Below, piece after piece: positions 16,234 to 25,685 of a DNA stretch of 44,046 nt. The stretch's first letter is position 1; every line of letters begins with the position of its first letter. The position numbers and the translations under genes are program-made. The DNA comes from JAZNQL01 sp045531205. GTDB taxonomy: Bacteria > Bacillota > Clostridia > UMGS1883 > UMGS1540. The notes under the pieces were generated by a model. The model made no database searches. It was given only the letters and a program-made list of their open reading frames with translations, and was not told the DNA's origin. The stretch is from contig JAZSDN010000055.1 of the NCBI GenBank assembly GCA_045531205.1, positions 1 through 44,046 of the forward strand, in the 5' to 3' direction.

Positions 16234-17610
16234 TTTTCTGCCGTATAATTCATTTTTTTTGTAAAAATATTCAAAATCAATGCTTTCAAGCTGTTCCTTG
16301 CTAATACGCCATTGCCAGTTTTTTTCTACTGTGCCTGGTGTATTTATTCTTGCCTCTGTCCCAAGCATTGCCAAGTCCTGCAACGGAAATATTGTTATAC
16401 CCGCCCCTGATGCCATAACGGTTTTTATAATATTTTTTATACCTTCTTTCAAGTCCTCTCCATAATACCCGCAATATTCAAAAAGTCTTTTTCTTTTTTC
16501 AAGGCTCAAATTGCAAATATATCCCAAAATGGTATCATTGTCATGAGTGCCTGTATAGGCAACACAATTTTCCCGATAATTAAAAGGAGTATGCAGATTA
16601 TTTTCGTTGTCAAAGCCAAACTGCAAAACTCTTGTTGACATAAATCCGCTTTCCTCTACAAGCTTTTCAACCTCAAAAGTTATATGTCCCAAATCCTCGG
16701 CTATTATAAGTTTGTCTTTTGCAATATTTTTTATTTTGCTTATAATTTTCATTTTGGGAGCAGGCATCCATTCTCCGTTTTTTGCTGTTTTTTCGCCTTC
16801 TTTAACTGCCCAGAAGGATTCAAACGCACGGAAGTGGTCAAGCCTTAATCCGTCAAAAAATTTAAGCCAGAACTCTGTTTTCTGAACGTGCCACGAATAT
16901 CCGTCTCTTTCCATTTCATCAAAGTTATAGGTCGGGTTACCCCAAAGCTGACCTTCAGGACTGAAATAATCGGGCGGAACTCCCGCCATAAGCAAAACTT
17001 TTCCATTTGCATCAACATTGAAAAATTCAGGTTTTTCCCATACATCGGCACTATCTGGCGAAGAATAAAAGGGTATATCTCCTACGAGTTTTATTCCCAT
17101 TGTGTTTGCGTATTCCCGAAGGCTTAAAAACTCTTCAAAAAACTCATATTGTATAAACTGCCACACAAAAAAATCTTCTTCATCCTGCTTCATAAATTTA
17201 CAAAATGCTTTTATGTGCGGATTTTTATTCGAAAATTCAAAAACAGAGTCTTTATTTTTTATACGTAAGGCTGCCCTTTTTAATAAAGGCAGCCTTGTAT
17301 TTTTTATTCTTTGGTAATCACATATATTATTACTTAAGGTTTTTTCAAAAAGAAGTTCCCCTTTTGTTATAAGTCCTTTTTCAAAAAGTGCTTCGGGACT
17401 TATAAAAAACGGATTTCCTGCAAAGGAAGAGTATGAACTGTAGGGAGAATTATATTGATCTGTCACTAAAAGAGGTAACATTTGCCAGTAGGTAAAACCA
17501 CCTTTTGCAAGGCAGGAAATAAAGCTTTGTGCTTCTTTTCCAAATGTTCCGCACCCATATTCTCCCGGCAGGGAAAAAAGGGGCATTAAGATGCCGCTTT
17601 TTCGTTCCAT
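16231..17610 (-). CDS. malQ: 4-alpha-glucanotransferase (amylomaltase), GH77
   Basis: Transfers alpha-1,4-glucan segments between maltodextrins in the cytoplasm. Family motifs are QMLPL (43-47), SPYSSYSSFAGNP (55-67), the nucleophile D258 in LRLDHFRAFESFW, the acid-base E305 in IIAEDLG and the third carboxylate D357 in TGTHDND. At 459 residues it is slightly shorter than the usual 490-500. The ATG at 17610 overlaps the upstream gene by 25 bases and gives the expected N terminus RKSGILMPLFSLPGEYGCG. The overlap chain links it to uvrBA, an unusual setting; glgA follows downstream behind a terminator. Confidence 0.94.
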   Translation of the reverse strand: MERKSGILMPLFSLPGEYGCGTFGKEAQSFISCLAKGGFTYWQMLPLLVTDQYNSPYSSYSSFAGNPFFISPEALFEKGLITKGELLFEKTLSNNICDYQRIKNTRLPLLKRAALRIKNKDSVFEFSNKNPHIKAFCKFMKQDEEDFFVWQFIQYEFFEEFLSLREYANTMGIKLVGDIPFYSSPDSADVWEKPEFFNVDANGKVLLMAGVPPDYFSPEGQLWGNPTYNFDEMERDGYSWHVQKTEFWLKFFDGLRLDHFRAFESFWAVKEGEKTAKNGEWMPAPKMKIISKIKNIAKDKLIIAEDLGHITFEVEKLVEESGFMSTRVLQFGFDNENNLHTPFNYRENCVAYTGTHDNDTILGYICNLSLEKRKRLFEYCGYYGEDLKEGIKNIIKTVMASGAGITIFPLQDLAMLGTEARINTPGTVEKNWQWRISKEQLESIDFEYFYKKNELYGRK

Positions 17611-19022
17611 TCAAGTTCCCTTTCATAAATTTCGGTTTCTGATACGCCTATATCAACTCTTAAATCAAAAATTCCTTTTTCGAGGTAGAGCGCATATTCT
17701 GAATCAATATTGGCATTTCTTCCGTAAATTATGTAATTTTTACTTCTTACATCAAAAATATTTACGTTTGTTGCCACTTCTTCCACTTTAAAGCTTCCTT
17801 TTGTGTTAAGCTTTTTAAGAGTTGTGCCTTCAAGGAAGTAGATTACACCGTCCTTGCATTTATACTGCACGGGCTCCTCCGAAAGCATCTGGCTCTGTTT
17901 TTTTGCATAACAGAAGTAGCCGTCATCTGTTCCGCGAACTATTAAAATGTCATCGTAACATTCTATTTCTTTTGCGTTAAAGATTACGCTTGTCATCTGT
18001 TTTATTTTGTTATTTTTCATTTTATACTTATATACGTCGTTAGTTTCGATTGTATACATATATTTTCCGTCTTTCGAAAAAGCAACATCCTTTAAAACAG
18101 ACACATCAATTCCTGTATTTACGGCTTTGTATTTTGTTACAGCGTAAACGGCGGAATCTGTATATGCTACTATATATTTATCATTTTCGGGATAATCTGT
18201 TTTTTCTACATCAGTAAGAATTGTTTTGAGTTTTTTATTCTTTACAGCATATAAAGTGTTATTGCCTTCGGCATAAGTTGTTTTGCCTATTGTTTTTACA
18301 TTTTCAATATTCTTTCCTAAAAGCACAGGCTCTTTTTTGTAAGCCTTATAGTAAAGGTCGCCGTCTGACAAATAACATATTTTTCTGTATTCGGTAAGGC
18401 TTGTTACTATATCGGAAAGTCCTATTCCCTGTACAAGCTCTACAGGGCCTTTTTCTGCCTTATAGTCATAAACATATACACCTTTTGCTGTTTCAAAAAT
18501 GACTTTATCATTTTCTGACGAAATAAAGTATTTCAAAACTCCGTCAGCTATTTTTTCGGGCGAATTTCCTGAATATAAAGCCTCTCCCTGTCTGTATAAT
18601 ACATTTTTACCGTTTTTGTTTATTTTAAAATCGGTAACTTTTGCTATTTCTTTAGGAACTTTATTTTTTGAATTGGTTTTCTTTGAGTAAAGCATTCCGT
18701 CGGCTGTATAATAGATTTTTGAACCGTTTTCGGCTATCTGTACACTGCCCGCATCATATTTGTCGCTTACCTTATAGGGTGTTTTTTTGTAAGCAGGTAA
18801 AACCATAAGTGCATTATCCTTTACATACACAACAGGGTGTGCTGAACGTGTTCCCTCTTCGGTATCCGCTTGTCCGAATATCACACCGTTTAAAAGAATA
18901 ATACCCACTACAATACCTATAAATACCAAAATCGCCAAAAGTCCTATTGTTAAAGATTTTAAATTTAAGGCTTTGGCTTCAATACCATCGTTGTAATCGT
19001 CAATAACTTGATTATTTCTCAT
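17586..19022 (-). CDS. Single-pass membrane protein with beta-propeller-like extracytoplasmic domain
   Basis: Function unknown. A short cytoplasmic head (1-22) precedes one transmembrane helix (about 24-46, LTIGLLAILVFIGIVVGIIL), then roughly 400 residues of repeating short strands of the type KIYYTADGMLYSKK, ICYLSDGDLYYKA and YMYTIETNDVYKYK. The pattern resembles the WD40-like or DUF5050-like propellers that read as sensors or extracellular scaffolds. AAAGGAG lies before the ATG. It overlaps the uvrA stop by 11 bases and malQ by 25 bases, so translation is probably coupled. Confidence 0.65.
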   Translation of the reverse strand: MRNNQVIDDYNDGIEAKALNLKSLTIGLLAILVFIGIVVGIILLNGVIFGQADTEEGTRSAHPVVYVKDNALMVLPAYKKTPYKVSDKYDAGSVQIAENGSKIYYTADGMLYSKKTNSKNKVPKEIAKVTDFKINKNGKNVLYRQGEALYSGNSPEKIADGVLKYFISSENDKVIFETAKGVYVYDYKAEKGPVELVQGIGLSDIVTSLTEYRKICYLSDGDLYYKAYKKEPVLLGKNIENVKTIGKTTYAEGNNTLYAVKNKKLKTILTDVEKTDYPENDKYIVAYTDSAVYAVTKYKAVNTGIDVSVLKDVAFSKDGKYMYTIETNDVYKYKMKNNKIKQMTSVIFNAKEIECYDDILIVRGTDDGYFCYAKKQSQMLSEEPVQYKCKDGVIYFLEGTTLKKLNTKGSFKVEEVATNVNIFDVRSKNYIIYGRNANIDSEYALYLEKGIFDLRVDIGVSETEIYERELEWNEKAAS

Positions 19023-21852
19023 TTTTGTTTTTCTCCTTTGAAAGAATTTCCTTCAAAAATTTTCCTGTGTAAGATTTTTTATTTTTTGCAAGCTCTTCGG
19101 GAGTTCCTGTTCCTATAACTCTTCCGCCCTCATCACCGCCTTCTGGACCCATATCAATAATATAATCGGCTGTTTTTATTACGTCAAGGTTATGCTCGAT
19201 TACTATTACTGAATTACCGCCTTCAATAAGTCTTTGCAAAACGTCTATAAGCTTATGAACGTCGGCTGTATGAAGTCCTGTTGTAGGCTCGTCTAAGATA
19301 TATACCGTTTTGCCGGTGCTTCTCTTTGAAAGCTCTGTCGAAAGCTTTATTCTCTGTGCTTCACCGCCTGAAAGAAGGGTTGCAGGCTGTCCAAGCTTTA
19401 TATATCCTAAACCTACATCGTAAATAGTTTGAAGCCTTCGGTGTATTTTTGGATGATTTTCAAAAAACTCCAAAGCTTCTTCCACCGTCATATCAAGCAC
19501 ATCATAAATATTTTTACCCTTGTATTTTACCTCCAGCGTTTCGCGATTATAGCGTTTCCCTTTACATACCTCGCAAGGAACATAAACATCGGGCAGAAAA
19601 TGCATTTCAATTTTTATTATACCATCGCCCGAGCAGGCTTCACATCTTCCTCCCTTTACGTTAAAGCTGAATCTGCTTGCCGTAAACCCTCGCATTTTTG
19701 CATCGTTTGTTTGTGCAAAAAGCTCACGTATATCATTAAAAAGACCTGTATATGTTGCGGGGTTTGAACGGGGAGTTTTTCCTATTGGCTCCTGACTTAT
19801 ATTTATTACTTTATCAAGAACCTCGATTCCTTCTATACTGTCGTGTTCGCCACTTGTACATTGTGCACGGTTTAATTTTGAGGCAAGCTCCTGATACAGA
19901 ATTTCGTTTACAAGCGAGCTTTTGCCCGAACCCGACACACCTGTTACACAGGTGAACACTCCCAAAGGAATTGAAACATCAACATTTTTTAAGTTGTTTT
20001 GTCTTGCTCCTTTTACTGTTATAAAGCCTGTGGGTGTTCTTCTTTGCTTTGGAACTTCTATTTTCTTTTTGCCCGAAAGATACTGTCCTGTTATTGAATC
20101 AGGGATTTTCATAATTTCTTCAGCTGTACCCTGTGCCACTATTTTACCGCCGTGTATACCTGCCCCGGGACCTATATCTACAATATGGTCTGCCGAAAGC
20201 ATTGTTTCCTCGTCATGTTCAACAACTATAAGGGTATTGCCAAGGTCACGCAGATTTTTAAGTTCGGCTAAAAGCTTTGCGTTATCTCTTTGATGCAGTC
20301 CAATGCTCGGCTCGTCAAGGATATACAAAACTCCCATAAGTCCGGAACCAATTTGTGTTGCAAGACGTATTCTCTGTGCCTCCCCGCCCGAGAGCGAGCC
20401 TGCACTTCTTGAAAGGGTTAAATATCCAAGACCTACATTTTTTAAGAAACCAAGTCTTGTATTTATTTCTTTTAAAAGCTGCTCGGCAATAATTGTTTCC
20501 TTTTCGGTCATTGAAAAGTTTTCAAAAAACTCAAGTGCTTTTATTACTGTCAGGTCTGTTACATCTTTTATGCTTAGACCGCCTACTGTGGTAGCCAGAA
20601 TTTCGGGGCGCAGTCTTGCACCGTGACATTCGTGACACTCGTGTTCAAGCATAAGTCCTTCGATTTCTCTTCTTACCCATTCGGAGGCTGTTTCGCGATA
20701 CCTGCGTTCAAGATTAGGGATAACTCCCTCGAATGTGCTTACAACCTGTCTTACCTGGTTTGCCCTTTTGTAGTTAAACTCTATTTCCTCGTTGCCGCTA
20801 CCGTATAAAACTATGTCTATAATTTCTTTTGGCAACTTTTCAATGGGTTTTTCAATATCAAATTTGTAATGCTCCGAGAGTGCTAAAAGCTGGGTTTTTG
20901 CAATAGAAAATTCCATATACTTTGCATTCCACCCCGTTGCTTTTATACCACCGCGAAGTAAAGGCTTTTCGGGATTTAATACAAGCGATGCATCAACATG
21001 CATTGTAACTCCAAGACCGCTGCACACGGGGCACGCACCGTAGGGGCTGTTAAACGAGAATGAACGTGAGCTTAATTCTTCTATACTCACACCGCAGTCG
21101 TGACACGCGTAGTTTCGGCTGAAGGTTTGCTCTGAATCATCTGTAAGTATTGTTATAAGACCTCCGCCTTCTTCAAGTGCCGTTTCTACAGAGCCCGAAA
21201 GTCTGCTCATAATATCAGGCTTCATTTTAAGGCGGTCAACAACAAGCTCTATTGTATGCTTTTTATTCTTTTCAAGTGTGATTTCTTCCGAAAGGTCACG
21301 GATTTCTCCGTCAACCCTTACTCTTACATAGCCATTTTTTGAAGCATCGGCAAAGATTTTTTTATGCTCACCCTTTTTTCCTCGTACTATGGGTGCTAAA
21401 ATTTGAATTTTTGTACCCTCGGGATATTCCATAATACTATTTACTATGGAATCAACGCCCTGCTGATTTATTTCTTTACCGCATACAGGGCAATGAGGAA
21501 TACCTATGCTTGCATACAAAAGTCTTAAATAATCATATATTTCGGTTACCGTTCCTACGGTTGAACGTGGATTTTTGTTTGTGGTTTTCTGGTCAATTGA
21601 AATTGCCGGAGAAAGACCGCTTATAAACTCAACATCGGGTTTATCCTTCTGCCCTAAAAACTGACGTGCATAAGCTGAAAGACTTTCGACATATCTGCGC
21701 TGTCCTTCTGCATAAATCGTGTCAAAGGCAAGTGAGGTTTTTCCCGAGCCTGAAAGACCTGTGAATACTATAAATTTGTCTCTTGGTATTTCCAAATCTA
21801 TATTTTTCAGGTTATTTTCTTTTGCCCCTTTAATTACTATTTTTCCGCTCAT
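19012..21852 (-). CDS. uvrA: Excinuclease ABC subunit A
   Basis: Damage-recognition ATPase of nucleotide excision repair; it loads UvrB onto lesions. 946 residues is full length. Two ABC modules are visible: Walker A TGLSGSGKTS (31-40) and GVSGSGKSSL (about 641), with signatures LSGGEAQRIRLATQIGSG and LSGGEAQRIKLSTELSKR, and Walker B LYILDEPSIGLHQ and VYILDEPTTGLHT. Zinc clusters are CPVCGKE, CHDCG...CPVCSG and CEACSGDG...CEVCKGKRY. It starts with ATG overlapping the uvrB stop by 4 bases. Confidence 0.98.
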   Translation of the reverse strand: MSGKIVIKGAKENNLKNIDLEIPRDKFIVFTGLSGSGKTSLAFDTIYAEGQRRYVESLSAYARQFLGQKDKPDVEFISGLSPAISIDQKTTNKNPRSTVGTVTEIYDYLRLLYASIGIPHCPVCGKEINQQGVDSIVNSIMEYPEGTKIQILAPIVRGKKGEHKKIFADASKNGYVRVRVDGEIRDLSEEITLEKNKKHTIELVVDRLKMKPDIMSRLSGSVETALEEGGGLITILTDDSEQTFSRNYACHDCGVSIEELSSRSFSFNSPYGACPVCSGLGVTMHVDASLVLNPEKPLLRGGIKATGWNAKYMEFSIAKTQLLALSEHYKFDIEKPIEKLPKEIIDIVLYGSGNEEIEFNYKRANQVRQVVSTFEGVIPNLERRYRETASEWVRREIEGLMLEHECHECHGARLRPEILATTVGGLSIKDVTDLTVIKALEFFENFSMTEKETIIAEQLLKEINTRLGFLKNVGLGYLTLSRSAGSLSGGEAQRIRLATQIGSGLMGVLYILDEPSIGLHQRDNAKLLAELKNLRDLGNTLIVVEHDEETMLSADHIVDIGPGAGIHGGKIVAQGTAEEIMKIPDSITGQYLSGKKKIEVPKQRRTPTGFITVKGARQNNLKNVDVSIPLGVFTCVTGVSGSGKSSLVNEILYQELASKLNRAQCTSGEHDSIEGIEVLDKVINISQEPIGKTPRSNPATYTGLFNDIRELFAQTNDAKMRGFTASRFSFNVKGGRCEACSGDGIIKIEMHFLPDVYVPCEVCKGKRYNRETLEVKYKGKNIYDVLDMTVEEALEFFENHPKIHRRLQTIYDVGLGYIKLGQPATLLSGGEAQRIKLSTELSKRSTGKTVYILDEPTTGLHTADVHKLIDVLQRLIEGGNSVIVIEHNLDVIKTADYIIDMGPEGGDEGGRVIGTGTPEELAKNKKSYTGKFLKEILSKEKNKNEK

Positions 21853-23795
21853 ATTTTACCTTCTTCTAATAAGTTTATCCTGTCACGGAGCTTTGCCGCA
21901 TCTTCAAACCGCAATTCCTTTGCAGCTTTTTGCATCTGGAGTGTAAGTTCTTCAATAAGAGCTTTTTTATCCTGCGGCTTTTTCTTTTTATTGTCTTCTT
22001 CAACTACTGTTGTTTCTATAATTTCCCTTACTTCTTTTTTGATTGTTTTGGGAACTATGCCGTTTGCTTCATTATACTCGCTTTGTATTTTGCGTCTTCG
22101 GTCTGTTTCTTTTATTGCTCTGTCCATTGAGCCGGTTATTGTATCTGCATACATTATAACCTTGCCGTCTGCATTTCGTGCGGCACGTCCTATTGTTTGT
22201 ATAAGCGATGTTTCGCTTCTTAAAAATCCTTCTTTATCGGCATCAAGTATTGCAACAAGCGAAACCTCGGGCAAATCAAGCCCTTCTCTTAAAAGGTTTA
22301 TACCTACAAGCACATCAAATGTACCAAGGCGTAAATCCCTTATAATTTCCATTCTTTCGATAGTTTCAACCTCATGGTGCATATATTTTACACGCACATT
22401 CATTTCACGAAGAAATTCGGTTAAATCCTCTGCCATTTTTTTTGTGAGGGTTGTTACTAAAACTCTCTCATTTTTCTCGGTGCGCTTATATATTTCTGAA
22501 AGCAAATCGTCTGTCTGTCCTTTTGTCGGGCGTATTATTACCTCGGGGTCCAAAAGTCCTGTCGGACGTATTACCTGCTCTACTATATCGGTTGACTGCT
22601 GTTTTTCGTAATCTGCAGGGGTTGCACTTACATATATTACCTGATTTACCCTTTTTTCAAATTCGTCAAAGGTAAGAGGTCTGTTATCATAAGCAGAAGG
22701 CAGGCGGAAGCCGTATTCTATAAGATTATCTTTTCTTGCTTTATCGCCACGGTACATTGCTCTGACCTGCGGTACAGTTACATGGCTTTCGTCTATCATT
22801 AAAAGATAATCATCAGGAAAATAGTCCATAAGCGTATAGGGTGCACTGCCTGCAGGTCTTCCGTTTATATAGCGGGAATAGTTTTCTATCCCACGGCAAA
22901 AACCTATTTCCTCCAGCATTTCCATATCATAATTTGTCCTGCTTACTATTCTCTGCATTTCAAGCAGCTTGTCCTGCTCTTTAAATTCTGCTGCTCTCAC
23001 ATCAAGCTCCTGCCTTATATTTCGTATGGCAGTTTGCAGCTTATCATTTGTTGTAACATAGTGGGATGCGGGATATATTGCAACGTGACTTCGGGCTGCC
23101 AAAATTTCTCCCGTCAAAACATTTATTTCGGTTATTCTTTCAATTTCGTCGCCAAAAAATTCTATTCTTATTGCCTTATCGCCCGATGCTGCGGGGAATA
23201 CCTCAAGCACATCTCCACGTACACGGAATTTGCCTCGTATAAAGTTTATGTCGTTTCTTTCATACTGAATTTCAACAAGCTCTTTTATAACCTCGTCTCT
23301 GTCTTTTTCCATCCCGGGACGCAAGGATACCATCATATTTGCGTAATCCTCAGGGTCACCAAGGCTGTATATGCACGAAACGCTTGATACTACTATAACA
23401 TCACGTCTTTCTAATAGTGCCGAGGTAGCGCTGTGACGCAATTTATCTATTTCGTCGTTTATCTGTGCATCCTTTTCTATATAGGTATCGGTTTGCGGAA
23501 TATATGCTTCAGGCTGATAGTAATCATAGTATGATACAAAAAACTCTACGGCATTATTTGGAAAAAACTCTTTAAACTCGCTGCAAAGCTGCGCCGCCAG
23601 AGTTTTATTGTGCGCCAAAACAAGGGTAGGTTTATTAACCTTTGCAATAACATTTGCCATTGTAAAGGTTTTACCAGACCCCGTTACGCCCAAAAGTGTT
23701 TGAGCCTTATTCCCATTTAAAATACCGTTTGCAAGCTTTTCGATAGCCTGAGGCTGGTCGCCCGTAGGTTTAAAATTTGATACTACCTGAAACAT
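21849..23795 (-). CDS. uvrB: Excinuclease ABC subunit B
   Basis: Helicase-like subunit that verifies damage and positions UvrC. 648 residues, full length. Walker A is GVTGSGKT (36-43); the DNA-clamping beta-hairpin follows SYYDYYQPEAYIPQTDTYIE; the DExx motif is MIDESH; helicase motifs VGINLLREGLDLPEVSLVAI and QTIGRAARN are intact; the C-terminal UVR domain (about 612-648, QKAAKELRFEDAAKLRD) binds UvrC. The ribosome site is weak (AGGT). It is the first gene of the uvrB-uvrA-anchor-malQ chain, with a promoter at 23878-23906. No LexA-type GAAC-N4-GTTC box was seen. Confidence 0.98.
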   Translation of the reverse strand: MFQVVSNFKPTGDQPQAIEKLANGILNGNKAQTLLGVTGSGKTFTMANVIAKVNKPTLVLAHNKTLAAQLCSEFKEFFPNNAVEFFVSYYDYYQPEAYIPQTDTYIEKDAQINDEIDKLRHSATSALLERRDVIVVSSVSCIYSLGDPEDYANMMVSLRPGMEKDRDEVIKELVEIQYERNDINFIRGKFRVRGDVLEVFPAASGDKAIRIEFFGDEIERITEINVLTGEILAARSHVAIYPASHYVTTNDKLQTAIRNIRQELDVRAAEFKEQDKLLEMQRIVSRTNYDMEMLEEIGFCRGIENYSRYINGRPAGSAPYTLMDYFPDDYLLMIDESHVTVPQVRAMYRGDKARKDNLIEYGFRLPSAYDNRPLTFDEFEKRVNQVIYVSATPADYEKQQSTDIVEQVIRPTGLLDPEVIIRPTKGQTDDLLSEIYKRTEKNERVLVTTLTKKMAEDLTEFLREMNVRVKYMHHEVETIERMEIIRDLRLGTFDVLVGINLLREGLDLPEVSLVAILDADKEGFLRSETSLIQTIGRAARNADGKVIMYADTITGSMDRAIKETDRRRKIQSEYNEANGIVPKTIKKEVREIIETTVVEEDNKKKKPQDKKALIEELTLQMQKAAKELRFEDAAKLRDRINLLEEGKI

Positions 23796-23820
23796 TTTTG
23801 TACCTGTTCTTCAAAAAAAG

Positions 23821-23849
23821 TTGAAACATATTATTTTTTATGTTATACT
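23821..23849 (+). promoter_or_regulatory. Sigma-A-type promoter for the DUF4364 gene
   Basis: -35 TTGAAA (23821-23826), 17-base spacer, -10 TATACT (23844-23849). It points toward the uvrB promoter, so this transcript must pass through it. Confidence 0.65.
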
Positions 23850-23877
23850 GTTTTTAGAGCATAACGCTCCTTTTACT

Positions 23878-23906
23878 ATTATATATTTAATATATATTTT
23901 TTTCAA
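23878..23906 (-). promoter_or_regulatory. Sigma-A-type promoter for uvrB-uvrA
   Basis: On the minus strand: -35 TTGAAA (23901-23906), 17-base spacer, -10 TATAAT (23878-23883). A small palindrome GAGCATAACGCTC (near 23858-23870) lies between this and the facing promoter. Confidence 0.7.
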
Positions 23907-23932
23907 GAGTATTTTTAAAAAGAGGTTATTTT

Positions 23933-24463
23933 ATGGCTGGTTATATTTTTACCGATCCTACCGATGTTAAACTTATTATTCTTTTTATTATAAAAAATTA
24001 TAACAGACCTTTAGACAACGGTCAGATTACAGAAGTTTTTATGTCGCACAATTTTGTAGATTATTTTGCTATGCAGGAATATCTTGACGATATGGTGCAA
24101 AAAGAGCTTGTGAGAATAGATTTGGAAGACGGATACCGCAAATACAGTCTTACCGAAATTGGCGAATCTGCTATTGAAAACTTCAAAAATAATATACCTT
24201 TTTCGGTGCGTGAAAGTATACTTATGAGTATCAAACGCTATCAGAAAAAACTGAAACAGCAAACACAGATTGTAACAAACTGCGTACCGATAAACGAGCT
24301 TGAATATGCGGCAGAATGTTCCATTCACGAAAACGGATTGCCTGTAATCAGCTTAAGCATAAACGCAGGCTCGCTTGAAATGGCAAACGCCGCCTGCAAA
24401 AAGTTCAGGGATAATCCTCAAAAGGCTTATTCCGAAATTATAAGAATTTTGTTTTCCGAATAA
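23933..24463 (+). CDS. DUF4364 family protein with winged-helix-like N terminus
   Basis: A 176-residue conserved clostridial protein, recognised by its opening (IFTDPTDVKLIILFIIKNYN) and C-terminal domain. Residues 1-85 resemble a winged helix: a first helix pair, DYFAMQEYLDDMVQKELVRI, then the wing DGYRKYSLTEIGESAIE. A basic stretch (SIKRYQKKLKQQTQ) links to an alpha/beta domain of unknown role. It could be a transcription regulator, but no target is indicated. AAAGAGG lies before the ATG. It is transcribed alone from its own promoter and ends at a bidirectional terminator. Confidence 0.8.
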   Translation: MAGYIFTDPTDVKLIILFIIKNYNRPLDNGQITEVFMSHNFVDYFAMQEYLDDMVQKELVRIDLEDGYRKYSLTEIGESAIENFKNNIPFSVRESILMSIKRYQKKLKQQTQIVTNCVPINELEYAAECSIHENGLPVISLSINAGSLEMANAACKKFRDNPQKAYSEIIRILFSE

Positions 24464-24487
24464 AAAACGCCCAAAGGGCGTTTTTTT
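24462..24487. terminator. Bidirectional terminator between the DUF4364 gene and azlD
   Basis: AAAAAACGCCC (24462-24472) pairs perfectly with GGGCGTTTTTT (24476-24486) around an AAA loop, with T-runs on both strands. It overlaps the azlD stop codon. Confidence 0.88.
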
Positions 24488-24803
24488 ATATAAGCCTTAT
24501 TATTAAATTCACAAAGTAAACTGTTATACAGGCACTTACGGCAACGGTTAACAGTTTTTTATCAAAATACGAAAGCAGTACAGCTACAACAAATCCAGCA
24601 ATCGCAGGAATAATGTTCCCTTCCCCCGTAGAATAAAAAATATCTGGTATTGTCATAACGCTTAACACGGCATAAGGAATATAATGCAAAAAGCCAAGCC
24701 AGAAGCCTGAGGTTATTTTTTTGCGAAAAAGTACAAATGGTAACATTCTTACAAGATATGTTACAAGTGCCATTACGGCTATGTAAAGAAGAGTTTTATC
24801 CAT
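24486..24803 (-). CDS. azlD: Branched-chain amino acid exporter small subunit (AzlD)
   Basis: Membrane partner of AzlC; the two together export branched-chain amino acids in characterised homologues. About 105 residues with four hydrophobic segments: LLYIAVMALVTYLVRMLPFV, FWLGFLHYIPYAVLSVMTIP, IIPAIAGFVVAVLLSYF and LLTVAVSACITVYFVNLII. The motif VRMLPFVLF near the start is typical. I chose the ATG at 24803, because AAAGGAG is 8 bases before it; the ATG two codons earlier is too close to that site. It overlaps the azlC stop by 8 bases, so translation is coupled. Confidence 0.9.
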   Translation of the reverse strand: MDKTLLYIAVMALVTYLVRMLPFVLFRKKITSGFWLGFLHYIPYAVLSVMTIPDIFYSTGEGNIIPAIAGFVVAVLLSYFDKKLLTVAVSACITVYFVNLIIRLI

Positions 24804-25500
24804 TTTCATTCTCCTTTAAAGGAATTAACAGTGCAGCTAAAGCTGACGCTATACACGAGCATATTATAATCGAAAATCCTGATGTAATAAACGAAAATAC
24901 AGGAGTATATTTTATAACACAGCTTAATACTACCGAGATTATAACTGCAAGCAATATGCCATTGTCTTTTTTTGCAGCAGGAACAACTATTGCCACAAAC
25001 ATTCCATATATTGCTATCCCGAGTGCCGCTGTAAGCTGCGGCGAAAGTATATTACCCGCTGCTGCTCCGAGTGCGGTTCCTAACGCCCATCCTATATATG
25101 GTATAGTTGCAAGACCGTACATATATGATGGTGACAAAGCCTTCCCCTTTGATGCAGCTGTTGCAAAAATTTCATCGGTAATAAAAAACGACGTTAAAAA
25201 TTTATGACCTGTTGAATATGAAGGCTCAAGTTTTTGTGTTAAAACTATGCTCATAAGAGCATATCTTATATTTATTATAAGCTGTGTTAAAATCATTTCT
25301 ATTATTGCGCCTGATGCCGCAATAATTCCTATCCCCGCAACCTGTCCTGCAGAGGTCAAATTTGTCATTGATATTATTATTGCGTTCCATACCTGTATGC
25401 CAAGATTTACTGCCGTAATGCCAAACCCGAAGGATACCGAAAGGTATCCAAGTCCTATCGGCACACCGTCACGCAGACCCTCTATGTATTGTTTTTTCAT
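24796..25500 (-). CDS. azlC: Branched-chain amino acid exporter large subunit (AzlC)
   Basis: Integral membrane protein of 234 residues with about seven hydrophobic segments. GLRDGVPIGLGYLSVSFGFG at the N terminus and MTNLTSAGQVAG are AzlC hallmarks; NIRYALMSIVLTQK and FFITDEIFATA also fit. An ATG at 25551 would add 17 residues, but AAGAAGGAAAAG lies right before the ATG at 25500, where MKKQYIEGLRDG gives the expected N terminus. It forms a two-gene operon with azlD, from a promoter at 25610-25637 and ending at 24462-24487. The roughly 100-base leader shows no T-box or riboswitch that I can recognise. Confidence 0.92.
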   Translation of the reverse strand: MKKQYIEGLRDGVPIGLGYLSVSFGFGITAVNLGIQVWNAIIISMTNLTSAGQVAGIGIIAASGAIIEMILTQLIINIRYALMSIVLTQKLEPSYSTGHKFLTSFFITDEIFATAASKGKALSPSYMYGLATIPYIGWALGTALGAAAGNILSPQLTAALGIAIYGMFVAIVVPAAKKDNGILLAVIISVVLSCVIKYTPVFSFITSGFSIIICSCIASALAALLIPLKENENG

Positions 25501-25609
25501 TACTTTTCCTTCTTTTGATTTATATTTATGTTGATAATAGCTTAGTGGCAAACTTATATAAAAATCTCTCTAACCCACTTTTTAGTATTTCTTAAAACTA
25601 TTTACATCT

Positions 25610-25637
25610 ATTATATCATAAAAAACAATTTAGACAA
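25610..25637 (-). promoter_or_regulatory. Probable promoter for azlCD
   Basis: On the minus strand: -35 TTGTCT (25632-25637), 16-base spacer, -10 TATAAT (25610-25615). Confidence 0.55.
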
Positions 25638-25685
25638 TATCTATAGACAAATTTCTTTACTTTAAACAAGTTGATTTTAACAAAT

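Noticed and set aside
21991..22611. 206-codon open frame on the plus strand, antisense to uvrB
   Set aside because: uvrB is unambiguous here; the antisense frame has no family features.
23796..23932. LexA (SOS) operator in front of uvrB
   Set aside because: No GAAC-N4-GTTC palindrome is present; GAACAGGTAC near the start codon lacks the second half.
25501..25609. T-box or amino-acid riboswitch in the azlCD leader
   Set aside because: No T-box bulge sequence, specifier hairpin or antiterminator could be recognised in the roughly 100-base leader.
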